Shown here one piece after another: positions 35,165 through 43,788 of a stretch of DNA of 64,000 bases. The DNA is from Myxococcales bacterium (GTDB lineage: Bacteria > Myxococcota > Myxococcia > Myxococcales > JAJYLH01). The stretch spans positions 1-64,000 of the forward strand of contig JAJYLH010000021.1 of NCBI GenBank assembly GCA_021787845.1, written 5' to 3'. Each line of letters opens with the position of its first letter. Within the stretch, counting starts at the first letter, position 1. Both the position numbers and the translations under genes were made by a program. The notes below the pieces were generated by a model. It saw only the letters and a list, made by a program, of their open reading frames with translations. It had not been told where the DNA came from and ran no database searches.

Positions 35165-36196
35165 ATGCGCCCGCTCCTCGTCACGATCGGTCTGCTCGTC
35201 GCCCTCTTCGTCGCCCTCCTCTTCGTTCGCCCGCGTCAGGCGGCGGCGCGCCACGGCGACGGGCCGCGGGTGGGCATCGTCTTCGACGTCGGCGGTCGGG
35301 GCGACAAGAGCTTCAACGACGGCGCCTGGCGCGGCGCCGAACGCGCGGCCCGAAAGCTCGGCGCGAACGTGCGCTTCATCGAGCCCGGCGACGGCAGCGA
35401 CCGCGCCGCGGGCCTGCGCATCTTCGCGTCGGAAGGCATGCAACTCGTCGTTGGCGTCGGCTTCATCTTCACCGACGATTTGATCGACGTGGCGCGCGAG
35501 TACCCGAAGGTCGATTTCGCCGGCATCGACTTCGCCCCCAAGGTGGACAAGAGCGGTCACCCCCTCCCGCCGCCGCCGAACCTGGTGGCGCTGAAGTTCC
35601 GCGAGCAGGAGGGCTCGTTCCTCGTGGGCGCCATCGCCGCCCTCGTCGGCGGCTCGAAGAAGCTCGGCTTCGTCGGCGGGATGGACGTGCCGCTCATCCA
35701 CAAGTTCGAGGCGGGCTATCGCGCGGGCGTCCGGGCGGTCTGTCCCGACTGCACCGTGCTCGCGCAGTACGCGGGCGTGACGCCGGAAGCGTTTCGCAAC
35801 CCCGAGCGCGGCAAGGAGCTGGCGCTGAGCCAATACCAGTCGGGCGTGAACGTCATCTTCCACGCCTCCGGCTCGACGGGCTTGGGCGTCTTCGAGGCCG
35901 CCCGGGCGATGGACAAGCTCGCCATCGGCGTCGACGCCGACCAGTACGGCGAGGCGCCGGGGCACGTGCTCACCTCGATGGTCAAACGGGTCGACGTCGC
36001 GGTCTTCGACGTGATTCGCGAGGTGAAGGAGGGGAAGTTCCACGGCGGCATCGAGTCCTTGGGGCTCAAGGAAGGCGGCGTCGACTACGTCTACGACCGC
36101 GAGAACGCGAGGCTGATTCCGCCAGCGGTGCGCGCCCGGGTCGAAGCGCTGCGGCAGGGCATCATCGCTGGCCGCATCCAGGTGCCCGACCAATGA
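35165..36196 (+). CDS. BMP-family ABC substrate-binding protein
   Basis: A 343-aa periplasmic binding protein of the BMP/PnrA (nucleoside) type. The N-terminal anchor is hydrophobic (LLVTIGLLVALFVALLFV) without a lipobox Cys, so it is an anchored or cleaved protein. The family core is RVGIVFDVGGRGDKSFNDGA, VVGVGFIFTDDL, NLVALKFREQEGSFL, LGFVGGMD and NVIFHASGSTGLG, all close to purine-nucleoside binding lipoproteins. Its stop overlaps the ATPase start by four bases (ATGA). It is the first gene of a four-gene importer. Confidence 0.92.
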   Translation: MRPLLVTIGLLVALFVALLFVRPRQAAARHGDGPRVGIVFDVGGRGDKSFNDGAWRGAERAARKLGANVRFIEPGDGSDRAAGLRIFASEGMQLVVGVGFIFTDDLIDVAREYPKVDFAGIDFAPKVDKSGHPLPPPPNLVALKFREQEGSFLVGAIAALVGGSKKLGFVGGMDVPLIHKFEAGYRAGVRAVCPDCTVLAQYAGVTPEAFRNPERGKELALSQYQSGVNVIFHASGSTGLGVFEAARAMDKLAIGVDADQYGEAPGHVLTSMVKRVDVAVFDVIREVKEGKFHGGIESLGLKEGGVDYVYDRENARLIPPAVRARVEALRQGIIAGRIQVPDQ

Positions 36197-37728
36197 ACGC
36201 GCGTTCGAGCCTCGCGGTCCGGATGGCCAGGGTCGACAAGGCCTTCGGACCGGTCCTGGCGACCAAGAGCGCTTCCCTGGAGGTGCAGCTCGGGGAGATC
36301 CACGCGCTGGTCGGCGAGAACGGCGCCGGCAAGTCGACCTTGATGCGGATTCTGGGCGGCCTCATCGCGCCGGACGCCGGCCGGGTGGAGGTCTTTGGCC
36401 GGGAAGTCACGGGTTGGACGACGCGCGCGGCGATTCAGGCGGGCGTGGGCGTGGTCCACCAGCACTTCATGCTGGTGCGGCCGCTGACCGTCGCCGAGAA
36501 CGTGGTGCTGGGTCAGGAGCCGAAACGGTTCGGACTCTTCGACAAGGCTGCCGCCCGGCGCGCGGTGGCGGAGCTGATCGAGAGGACCGGGCTGCGCGTT
36601 CCTGTCGACCGACCCGTTTCCGAGCTCTCGGTCGGCGGGGCGCAGCGGGTGGAAATCCTGAAGACGCTCTACCGCGGCGCGAAGCTGTTGGTGCTCGACG
36701 AGCCGACCGCGGTGCTCTCGCCGGTCGAGGTCCGGGAGCTGTGGGGCGTTCTGCGCAGCCTGCAAAGCGGCGGCGCTACCGTGGTCCTCATCACCCACAA
36801 GCTCGACGAGGTGATGGAGATCTCCTCTCGCGTGACGGTGATGCGCCGGGGCGAGACGATCGTGAGCATCGCCACCCGGGAGACCAGCCCCACGGAATTG
36901 GCGAGGGCGATGGTCGGACGCGCCGTCGCTCTTGCCTCTCAACAACGCCAAGCGGAACCGGTGAAGCAGAAAGGAAGCGCACTCGAGGTCCGCGACCTGC
37001 TTGTCGCTGGCGCCCGTCGGGCGCGGGCGGTCGACTCGGTCAGCTTGACGGTCGCGCCGGGCGAGATTCTCGGCGTCGCTGGCGTCGAGGGCAACGGCCA
37101 GACCGAGCTCGTCGAGGCGATCGCCGGCCTTCGCCCCGCAAGCTTCGGCAGCATCCGCCTCGGAGGCCGCGAGGTGGCGACCTTCAGCGTACGCGAGCGC
37201 ATCGCCGCGGGCTTCTCGCACATTCCCGAGGACCGGCAGCGCCGGGGGCTGGTGCTCGACTATTCGGTCGCCGAGAATCTCGTGCTCGGGCTCCAGGAGC
37301 GCTTCTGTAGGCACGGCATCCTCGATCGCCGCGCCATCGCCGAACGCGCCCGCCGGCTGGTCGCCGAGTTCGACATCCGTCCGGCCGACGCGCAGGCGCC
37401 CGCGCGAGCGCTCAGTGGCGGCAACCAGCAGAAGGTCGTCATCGCCCGGGAGATGGGCCGGGACTTTCAGGTTCTGCTCGCGGCGCAGCCGACCCGGGGC
37501 GTCGACGTCGGCGCCATCGAGTTCATCCACGGCCGCCTGCGCGAGGCGCGGGCCGCCGGCAAGACCATCCTCCTCGTCTCGGCCGACCTGAACGAAGTGC
37601 TCGCGCTGTCCGACCGCATCGCGGTGATGTACGGCGGTCGCCTCGTTGCCTTGCTCCCCCGCGCGGAGGCGACGGTGGAGATTCTCGGCGCGCAAATGAC
37701 CGGCGCCGGCCGGAAAGAGGCGGCTTGA
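36193..37728 (+). CDS. ABC transporter ATPase (nucleoside, duplicated)
   Basis: A 511-aa ATPase with two ABC domains, of the RbsA/YufO type. Domain 1: Walker A GENGAGKST, signature ELSVGGAQRVEIL, Walker B LLVLDEPTAVLSP. Domain 2 has a degenerate Walker A (GVEGNGQTEL), signature LSGGNQQKVVIAR and QPTRGVDVGAIEF, as is usual in this family. It powers uptake of the ligand held by the BMP protein, with which it overlaps; it then overlaps the first permease (TGATG). Confidence 0.95.
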   Translation: MNARSSLAVRMARVDKAFGPVLATKSASLEVQLGEIHALVGENGAGKSTLMRILGGLIAPDAGRVEVFGREVTGWTTRAAIQAGVGVVHQHFMLVRPLTVAENVVLGQEPKRFGLFDKAAARRAVAELIERTGLRVPVDRPVSELSVGGAQRVEILKTLYRGAKLLVLDEPTAVLSPVEVRELWGVLRSLQSGGATVVLITHKLDEVMEISSRVTVMRRGETIVSIATRETSPTELARAMVGRAVALASQQRQAEPVKQKGSALEVRDLLVAGARRARAVDSVSLTVAPGEILGVAGVEGNGQTELVEAIAGLRPASFGSIRLGGREVATFSVRERIAAGFSHIPEDRQRRGLVLDYSVAENLVLGLQERFCRHGILDRRAIAERARRLVAEFDIRPADAQAPARALSGGNQQKVVIAREMGRDFQVLLAAQPTRGVDVGAIEFIHGRLREARAAGKTILLVSADLNEVLALSDRIAVMYGGRLVALLPRAEATVEILGAQMTGAGRKEAA

Positions 37729-38909
37729 TGCTCCGCTTCACCGGTCTCGCCAACCAGGACCGCCGCCGTCGGCTGGAAGAGGCGCTGCTGCCTACCCTGG
37801 TGGCGCTTCTCGTCGCGCTGGTCTGCGGCGAGCTGTTGATCCTCGCGCACGGCGAGTCGCCGGCCGAGGTCTACCGTGAGCTCCTGCAGGGCACCTGGGG
37901 CAACGCCTATGGCCTCGGGCAGGTGCTCTTCAAGGCGACGACGCTGACCTTCACCGGTCTTGCCGTGGGGCTGGGCTTACGGGCAGGGCTCTTCAACATC
38001 GGCGCCGAGTCGCAGCTCGCGGCGGGCGGTTTCGCCGCCGCTCTCACCGGGCTGGCGCTCCCCTCGGGGACCCCCGCGCTGGCGGCGATTCCGGTCTGCC
38101 TTCTCGCGGCGATACTCGGCGGCGGCTTGGTGGGAGCGGTGCCGGGGGTCTTGAAGGCGAAGTTCGGCGCGCACGAGGTGATCGTCACCATCATGCTGAA
38201 CTTCGTGGTCCTGGCCGCCTTGAATTGGGTGGTGGTCGCGCACCTGCACGTTCCGGAGTCGGTCCACACCCCGGAAATCCACGCCGGCGGGCTGGCCAAG
38301 CTGTCGCGGATCTTCCCCTCCTTCCACGGCTCCGCCGCGAACCTGTCGCTGGTCGTCGCGCTCTTGACGGTGATCGGCACCGCTTTCGTCCTCTTCCGCA
38401 CCCGCTTCGGTTTCGACCTGCGCGCGGTCGGCCTCCAGCCCGACGCGGCGGAGTACGGTGGCGTTCGGCCGAGCCGGATCTACCTGCTCGCGCTGACATT
38501 CTCCGGCGCGCTCGCGGGCTTGGGGGGCATCAACTCGGTCCTCGGCTACCACGGCTACTACGAGGACGGGTTCGCCGGCGGCGCGGGGTTCCTCGGCATC
38601 GCGGTCGCGCTCGTCGGGCGCAACGACCCCTTCGGCATCGCGCTCGCGGCGCTGTTCTTCGCGACACTCTCCCAGGGCGGCCTCGCCATCCACGCGCTGG
38701 TGCCGCGGCAGATGATGGAGGTCCTGCAAGCGATCGTGATCATCGCGGTCGCCGCCTCGGTCCCCGAGGTGCGACGCATCCTGCGCCTCGCCAGGCGACC
38801 GCGACCGACCATCGACCGATCCTCGACCGCGTCGACCGCCGCCGATGGGCCAGCAGGACCGCAAGAGCCTGGCGTTAACGTATCGGCAGGCCACGGGGGC
38901 TCTCGATGA
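37728..38909 (+). CDS. ABC transporter permease, nucleoside type (1)
   Basis: A 393-aa inner-membrane permease with about eight to ten hydrophobic helices (for example LLPTLVALLVALVCGELLIL and a GLGLRAGLFNIGAESQLAAG core). The N-terminal and C-terminal parts match the larger YufP/NupP-like subunit of BMP-type importers. The ATG at 37728 overlaps the ATPase stop (TGATG); a TTG at 37725 is next to it. Its own stop overlaps the second permease by four bases. Confidence 0.92.
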   Translation: MLRFTGLANQDRRRRLEEALLPTLVALLVALVCGELLILAHGESPAEVYRELLQGTWGNAYGLGQVLFKATTLTFTGLAVGLGLRAGLFNIGAESQLAAGGFAAALTGLALPSGTPALAAIPVCLLAAILGGGLVGAVPGVLKAKFGAHEVIVTIMLNFVVLAALNWVVVAHLHVPESVHTPEIHAGGLAKLSRIFPSFHGSAANLSLVVALLTVIGTAFVLFRTRFGFDLRAVGLQPDAAEYGGVRPSRIYLLALTFSGALAGLGGINSVLGYHGYYEDGFAGGAGFLGIAVALVGRNDPFGIALAALFFATLSQGGLAIHALVPRQMMEVLQAIVIIAVAASVPEVRRILRLARRPRPTIDRSSTASTAADGPAGPQEPGVNVSAGHGGSR

Positions 38910-39778
38910 GCGTCGTCGACCTTGTCGCGCAGGTCGTCCGCATCGCGACGCCCTACCTCCTGGCGGCGGCCGGCGGCGTCATCGCCGAGCGCTCGGGGGT
39001 CATCAGCCTCACCCTCGAAGGGTTCATGCTCGGCGGCGCCTTCACCGCCGCGCTGGGCACCTATTTCTTCCACAGCCTCGCCCTGGGGGTCCTCTGCGGC
39101 ATTGCGGGAGGGCTGCTGCTCGCTGGGATTCACGCCGGCGCCTCCATCCGCCTGCGCGCCGACCAGGTGGTGAACGGCATCGCCATCAACCTCCTCGCGG
39201 TCGGCGCGACCCGTTACTTCCTTCGTATCGCCTTCGACAGCGCCTCCAATTCGCCACGCATCGCCGGCTTCAACGAGTCGCCGGGCCTCGTCGGCCTCGT
39301 CGAGAACCCGCTGGTCTGGGCGGGCCTCCTCGCCCTGCCGGTCGCCTGGCTCATGCTCAACCGGACCGCTTTCGGACTGCGTGTGCGGGCGAGCGGCGAG
39401 CACCCGGAAGCGGCGAGGAGCGTCGGCGTTCCCGTAGGGCGGGTGCAGCTCTGGGCGGTGCTCTGGTCTGGAGCCCTCGCGGGCCTGGCGGGCGTCTACC
39501 TGGCGCTCGACCAGCACCAGTTCTCGGACCAGATGACCGCGAGCCGGGGCTACATCGCGCTCGCGGCGATCATCTTCGGCGCCTGGGAGCCCTTGCGCGC
39601 CGGGCTCGCCTGCCTCCTCTTCGCTGCGGCCGAGACGCTGGAAATCCACCTGCAGGGCACGTCTCTCGTTCCGCCGCAAGTGGTGGAGATGATTCCCTAC
39701 GCGCTGACGATCATCGCGCTCGCGGGCGTCGTGCGGCGTGTCGCTCCGCCGGCGGCGCTCGGCCGCGCCCAGGAATGA
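38906..39778 (+). CDS. ABC transporter permease, nucleoside type (2)
   Basis: A 290-aa second permease of the YufQ/NupQ type, with about eight hydrophobic helices and the family segment ERSGVISLTLEGFMLGGAF and a GEHPEAARSVGVPVGRVQ loop. It completes the importer and is last in the operon; the next gene is convergent, 30 bases on. Substrate is probably nucleosides, by family; purine versus other cannot be told. Confidence 0.92.
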   Translation: MSVVDLVAQVVRIATPYLLAAAGGVIAERSGVISLTLEGFMLGGAFTAALGTYFFHSLALGVLCGIAGGLLLAGIHAGASIRLRADQVVNGIAINLLAVGATRYFLRIAFDSASNSPRIAGFNESPGLVGLVENPLVWAGLLALPVAWLMLNRTAFGLRVRASGEHPEAARSVGVPVGRVQLWAVLWSGALAGLAGVYLALDQHQFSDQMTASRGYIALAAIIFGAWEPLRAGLACLLFAAAETLEIHLQGTSLVPPQVVEMIPYALTIIALAGVVRRVAPPAALGRAQE

Positions 39779-39808
39779 AGAATAGCAGCGCTGTTGGTTA
39801 CCGTCTCG

Positions 39809-41407
39809 TCAGTATCGCCCGACCAGCGTGGCGCGGCCGCCCCACTCGTTCGCGTCAGCGAGAACGCGCACGTATGGGTCTTGAGGAGAGCGACGTTCCA
39901 GCGCGGTGATATTTGCGTCCCGCTGAAAGTGAACCTCGACGTAGCCCGCGAGGTGCCCTCCGACGATGTCCACGCGAACGAACGCCTTGGCACCCAGGAG
40001 CGGTGCTGCTGTGCAGGGTCCGGTGGCGCACGGAGGCAGGATCTCGTACTCGCCTGGGTTGTCGATGACGACGGTCGGCGCTTGCGGCAGCGCCTCCTGC
40101 GGAATGTTCCCTGCCAGGGCTTTCGGAAACGAGCCTGTGAACGTACTGGGCGCTTCAAGCCCCGCGGCGATTCCGGGGGTCAGTCGCAGGCGCGGCAGGT
40201 GGAAGTCGCTTCGCACCGTGAAGAAGGTTTCGGGCGTCGTGTCATCCGCGGGCGAAATCGCCTGGAACGGGTCGAAACCTGGCACGTTCAGGAGGATGAA
40301 GGCGAGGCTGCGCATCATCGCGGTCGCCTCGAAGCGCCAGGCACCGTCTTGCATCCGCAGCTCCAGGTCGCTGGCCCAGGCATTCTGGGCGGTCGACTTC
40401 GTCGGATGATCGGGATCCTGCAAGGTCGTCGCGACCCACGTCGCCTCGCCGGAGACCACGTACGACAGCCCCGCGCGATCGGTGCGCTTGCGAAAGGCGT
40501 GATCAGGCGAGGTCGGATCTCGCGTCGCGAGCGAGTAGTCGATCTCGCGCGGAACGCCCGCCCCGTGAGCGTACGAAAGCTGGACGGAAGCGCCGTAGCT
40601 CCTCACCGGCTGACCGAGCACGCCTTCCTTCGGATTGACGCCGCGATCGAACCAACCGCCGTTCGCCTCCAGCCGCAGCGACGCAGGGAGATCGACACCG
40701 GCGCCGCCCAGCACGGCACCGACGTAATGGGTCTTGTTGTCGACGACATCGAGCAACGACGTCGCTTTCGCACCGACAAACGCCTGGACGCGACCTTTTC
40801 TGAGCGCGAGCCGTGCTCCGGGAACGGCGCCCGAAGTGAGCGCAAAATCGGCGAGGTCAGGGTTGGTAGCGTGAAGGAATATCGCACTACCGCCCCACGA
40901 GACGCCCCACCGGTAGCCGAGTCGAAGACGGTCGGACGAGTAGGGATAGAGCGCGAGCGAAATCCCTTCACCCGTCCTCCAGCCGTGCGGGCGCCATCGT
41001 AGACGCAAGAAGCTGGAATCGTCCGCCGGGAGCCATGCAAGCTCGCTCGTGGCAGTGCCTTCCAACGGCACGAGCGACGGATTGAACCAGCCCAGCGCCA
41101 GCCCGATGTCTCCTGAAAGCGACGACGTCCCTAGACGCGGATGGAAGATGAACGTGGTCTCGCTCAGCGCATCCGACCGCGTGTCGAAGTTGTCGTAGAA
41201 CTGGTAGTAGTCGTCGTAGGTTTGGTCGGGCGTGCAGAAGCCGAATCCGCCGCCACCGACCGAATCCGCGCAGACGCTTGCCGGAAATCGAAGTTGAACG
41301 AGCCCGGCCGCGCGGACGGTGGTCGGGAGCGCTATCGCCAGGCAGCAGAAGACGACGAACGAGCGAAGGTTCGGCCCAAGGCTGATGACGCGACGATGCG
41401 GGCGCAT
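39809..41407 (-). CDS. Putative outer-membrane barrel protein
   Basis: A 532-aa exported protein. The ATG at 41407 is followed by a signal with FVVFCCLAIALPTTVRAAG. The rest has many short alternating beta strands ending in aromatic residues and a C-terminal ...VGRY, as expected of an outer-membrane barrel. There are few Cys and a paired-Trp segment (LRLRWRPHGWRTGEGISLA). No family is recognised. Base use seems more mixed at third positions than in neighbours, but this was not measured. It is divergent from the FadR-type regulator and may share its control region. Confidence 0.65.
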   Translation of the reverse strand: MRPHRRVISLGPNLRSFVVFCCLAIALPTTVRAAGLVQLRFPASVCADSVGGGGFGFCTPDQTYDDYYQFYDNFDTRSDALSETTFIFHPRLGTSSLSGDIGLALGWFNPSLVPLEGTATSELAWLPADDSSFLRLRWRPHGWRTGEGISLALYPYSSDRLRLGYRWGVSWGGSAIFLHATNPDLADFALTSGAVPGARLALRKGRVQAFVGAKATSLLDVVDNKTHYVGAVLGGAGVDLPASLRLEANGGWFDRGVNPKEGVLGQPVRSYGASVQLSYAHGAGVPREIDYSLATRDPTSPDHAFRKRTDRAGLSYVVSGEATWVATTLQDPDHPTKSTAQNAWASDLELRMQDGAWRFEATAMMRSLAFILLNVPGFDPFQAISPADDTTPETFFTVRSDFHLPRLRLTPGIAAGLEAPSTFTGSFPKALAGNIPQEALPQAPTVVIDNPGEYEILPPCATGPCTAAPLLGAKAFVRVDIVGGHLAGYVEVHFQRDANITALERRSPQDPYVRVLADANEWGGRATLVGRY

Positions 41408-41499
41408 GCCGAGCACCCAAGCACCCGATCCGTTAGCCGTCAAGCATTTGATCCCCGTCGCCTGGAAGGGCACTTGCGTTTCGCCGAGGGCCTTGCTAC

Positions 41500-41510
41500 T
41501 GGTCGGACCA
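41500..41510. promoter_or_regulatory. FadR-type operator, perfect palindrome
   Basis: TGGTCGGACCA is a perfect 11-base palindrome 34 bases before the start codon of the GntR/FadR-family gene. It fits the consensus of FadR-subfamily operators (TGGT-N3-ACCA). It sits where it would block the promoter of the operon that begins at 41545, so self-control is likely. It could also touch the divergent barrel gene. Confidence 0.7.
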
Positions 41511-41544
41511 CCGGACCGGAGGGGGTCCGGAGGAGGCGCGCGAG

Positions 41545-42243
41545 GTGTTCGAGCGAATCGAGCGCAAAGGGGTGGCCGACCAGATCGCCTCGTCGCTGCG
41601 CGAAGCGATCGTCGGCGGGCGGCTGCGCGCGGGCGACGCCTTGCCCAGCGAGCGGGAGTTGGCGACGCGCTACGAGGTGAACCGGTCGAGCGTGCGCGAA
41701 GCGCTGAGGCGGCTGGAGGCGTGGGGCCTCGTCGAAATCCGCCAGGGCGGCGCGACGCGGGTGCGCGACGTGCTCGTCTCCGCCGGCCTCCAGGTGCTGC
41801 CGTACCTCATCGAGCCGCGGGGCCGGGTCAATCGAGCCATCGTCCGCGACCTGCTCGAGCTGCGCGCGATGTTCCTCGCCTGGTGTGCCCAGAGCGCCGC
41901 CGAGCGCGCGAACGCCACGACGGTCGCGCGGCTCGACCGCCTGGCGAAGGCGCTGTCGGAGGCTAGAAGCCCTTCCGAGCTCCAGCAGCTCGACTACGAC
42001 TTCTTCGAAACGCTGGTGAAGTCGAGCGGCAACCGGGTGCTGCTCTTGATGGCGAACGTCGTGCGCGAGGTCTACATGGCCCACCGCGAGCGCTTCGTCG
42101 CGATGTACGCCGACGGCGCCTTCGACGCCGAGCACCATCGAGAAGCGGTCGCGGCCATCCGCGCCCGGAACCCGACGGCGGCCGCGGCGGCGATGAGGGC
42201 TCACGCGCTGGCCGGAATCGCTGCCGTCGAGGAGATTCGCTGA
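41545..42243 (+). CDS. GntR-family regulator, FadR subfamily
   Basis: A 232-aa transcription factor. The GTG at 41545 follows a GGAGGAGG box. N-terminal winged helix-turn-helix: GRLRAGDALPSERELATRYEVNRSSVREALRRLEAWGLVEI (shortened here). The C-terminal all-helical FCD-like ligand domain has RAIVRDLLELRAMF and FFETLVKSSGNRVLLLM, with the HH pair in the C-terminal part (AEHHREAVAAI) as possible metal ligands. A matching operator lies 34 bases upstream. It is the first gene of a four-gene operon; the ligand is probably an acid or acyl product of that pathway. Confidence 0.92.
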   Translation: MFERIERKGVADQIASSLREAIVGGRLRAGDALPSERELATRYEVNRSSVREALRRLEAWGLVEIRQGGATRVRDVLVSAGLQVLPYLIEPRGRVNRAIVRDLLELRAMFLAWCAQSAAERANATTVARLDRLAKALSEARSPSELQQLDYDFFETLVKSSGNRVLLLMANVVREVYMAHRERFVAMYADGAFDAEHHREAVAAIRARNPTAAAAAMRAHALAGIAAVEEIR

Positions 42244-43274
42244 TGCTTGCCTCGCTGTTCGCGTCGCGCCCGCCGAACGCCTGCCGCTTCGTCGACACCC
42301 TTCCCGGCCACGTCGAGAGCTACTTCCTCCGCGCGAACGATCCGCGGCGGCCGCGGGCGATTTGGCTCAAGGCGACGATTCTGCAGCCGCGTTCGGGTCC
42401 GCCGGTCGCGGAGTCCTGGGGCATCTTTTTCGACGGCGATGAGAACCGCACGCTGGCGCACCGGGAGACGAGACCGCTCTCGTCCAGCACGTTTCCCGAT
42501 CCGCGCGAGGCGAAGATCGCGGTCGCCGGCTGTACGTTTTCGCTCTCCCCGGCCGGCAGCTCCGCCGGTGAGCTCGAAAGTCCGCGCGGGAAGCTCGCCT
42601 GGAACCTCTCTTGGACCCGGGAGCCCTCCCGGATGGGCGAACCGCTTTCGCTCTACCCGCATCCGGCGCTGGTCGAAGGCCCGTTCCCGAAGACGAAGAT
42701 CCTGACGCCGTTGCCGGCGCTCTTCTTCTCCGGGACCATCGCCGCGGCCGGCGAAACCATCGCGGTCGACCGCTGGCCGGGGATGCAAGGCCACAACTGG
42801 GGCGCCGAGCACCCGTGGGAGTACGCCTGGGGCCAGTGCCTCTTCCCGAATTCGTCCGGCGGCCTCGAGGCGATGGTCGAAGGCTTCAGCGGCCGGCTGC
42901 GCCTCGCCGGAAGGACCACGCCAGCGCTCTCGGCCCTCGTCGTGCGCCGCCACGACCGGACGTTTCGCTTCGACCGGCTCCTCGACCTCTGGCGACAGAC
43001 CGCGCGGATCACCGACCGGACGTGGACGCTCGCGATGCGCGGCGGCGACGGCGAGGTCGAGCTGTCGATGGACGCCGGCGCGCAGCCCATCGCCTGCCTC
43101 GGCTACCGCAACCCCGACGGGCGGCTGTCGTACTGCCTGAACACCAAGCTCGCCCGCGTTCACCTGAAGCTCAAACCCAAGTCAGCAGCGCCGCTGGAGC
43201 TCGAGAGCGCTCACGGTGGTGCTCTCGAATTCCTCCGCCACGCGCCCGATCCGAAGATCGCCGAAGTCGTCTGA
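42243..43274 (+). CDS. Tocopherol-cyclase/CrtC-like protein
   Basis: A 343-aa protein translationally linked to the regulator (start and stop overlap). It has no signal peptide. Its motif GMQGHNWGAEHPWEYAWGQC (residues ~178-197) recalls the GHNWG core of tocopherol cyclase and hydroxyneurosporene-synthase (CrtC)-like lipocalin-type proteins. Those act on isoprenoid lipids. The rest is beta-rich. It is followed after 17 bases by a small gene and then a GMC oxidoreductase, so a terpenoid- or sterol-like substrate is a reasonable guess. No direct proof of enzyme activity is visible. Confidence 0.75.
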   Translation: MLASLFASRPPNACRFVDTLPGHVESYFLRANDPRRPRAIWLKATILQPRSGPPVAESWGIFFDGDENRTLAHRETRPLSSSTFPDPREAKIAVAGCTFSLSPAGSSAGELESPRGKLAWNLSWTREPSRMGEPLSLYPHPALVEGPFPKTKILTPLPALFFSGTIAAAGETIAVDRWPGMQGHNWGAEHPWEYAWGQCLFPNSSGGLEAMVEGFSGRLRLAGRTTPALSALVVRRHDRTFRFDRLLDLWRQTARITDRTWTLAMRGGDGEVELSMDAGAQPIACLGYRNPDGRLSYCLNTKLARVHLKLKPKSAAPLELESAHGGALEFLRHAPDPKIAEVV

Positions 43275-43291
43275 CGACACAGGAGAAAGCC

Positions 43292-43765
43292 ATGAAAACG
43301 TCGTTCGTGGAAACCATGCGCGGCTCGCTCACGACGCAAGACGGGCTGAAGCATCCCCTCGATTTCGAAATCAAGGCCGAGGCCCCTTCCCTCTTGCGCT
43401 TCCTGCGCGACGGCACCTTGCAGCTCTCCGGCGTCCTCCACGCCTCGCCGTGGGCGTCGGAGGTCCCGGCGGCGGGGACGATGGAAATCGCCCTCGCGCA
43501 CGGGCGCATCGGCTACCGCCTGCGGTTCGGGACGTTCCGGCTCGAAGGCGACAAGCGGGTGCGCCCGGCCGCCCTCCTCCCCTCGATGACCACGCTTCCG
43601 GTCACGCTGAGCGATAGCGCTGGCACCCAGCTCGCGACCGGCGAGGTCCGCTTCGACCTGCGCGACCTCCCGGGCTTCCTGCGTTCCTTCCTTCCGTTCC
43701 GGCGCCTGGCCCAACAGCGCCTCGACGAGAAGCGGCGGAACGTCGAGCAACGTCCGGCCGCCTGA
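43292..43765 (+). CDS. Small GMC-associated protein
   Basis: A 157-aa protein with a strong AGGAG site. It reads like a beta-rich domain: METMRGSLT..., then LHASPWASEVPAAGTMEIAL, IGYRLRFGTFRLEGDK, and a DLRDLPGFLRSFLPF C-terminus. I recall a similar domain fused to or next to GMC/cholesterol-oxidase-like enzymes (a GTL..YRL.F....G..K....TTL pattern). If so, this is a split partner of the next gene. It overlaps the first possible start of the oxidoreductase. Confidence 0.65.
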   Translation: MKTSFVETMRGSLTTQDGLKHPLDFEIKAEAPSLLRFLRDGTLQLSGVLHASPWASEVPAAGTMEIALAHGRIGYRLRFGTFRLEGDKRVRPAALLPSMTTLPVTLSDSAGTQLATGEVRFDLRDLPGFLRSFLPFRRLAQQRLDEKRRNVEQRPAA

Positions 43766-43788
43766 TGCGCGGCTCTTCGGAGGTGGCG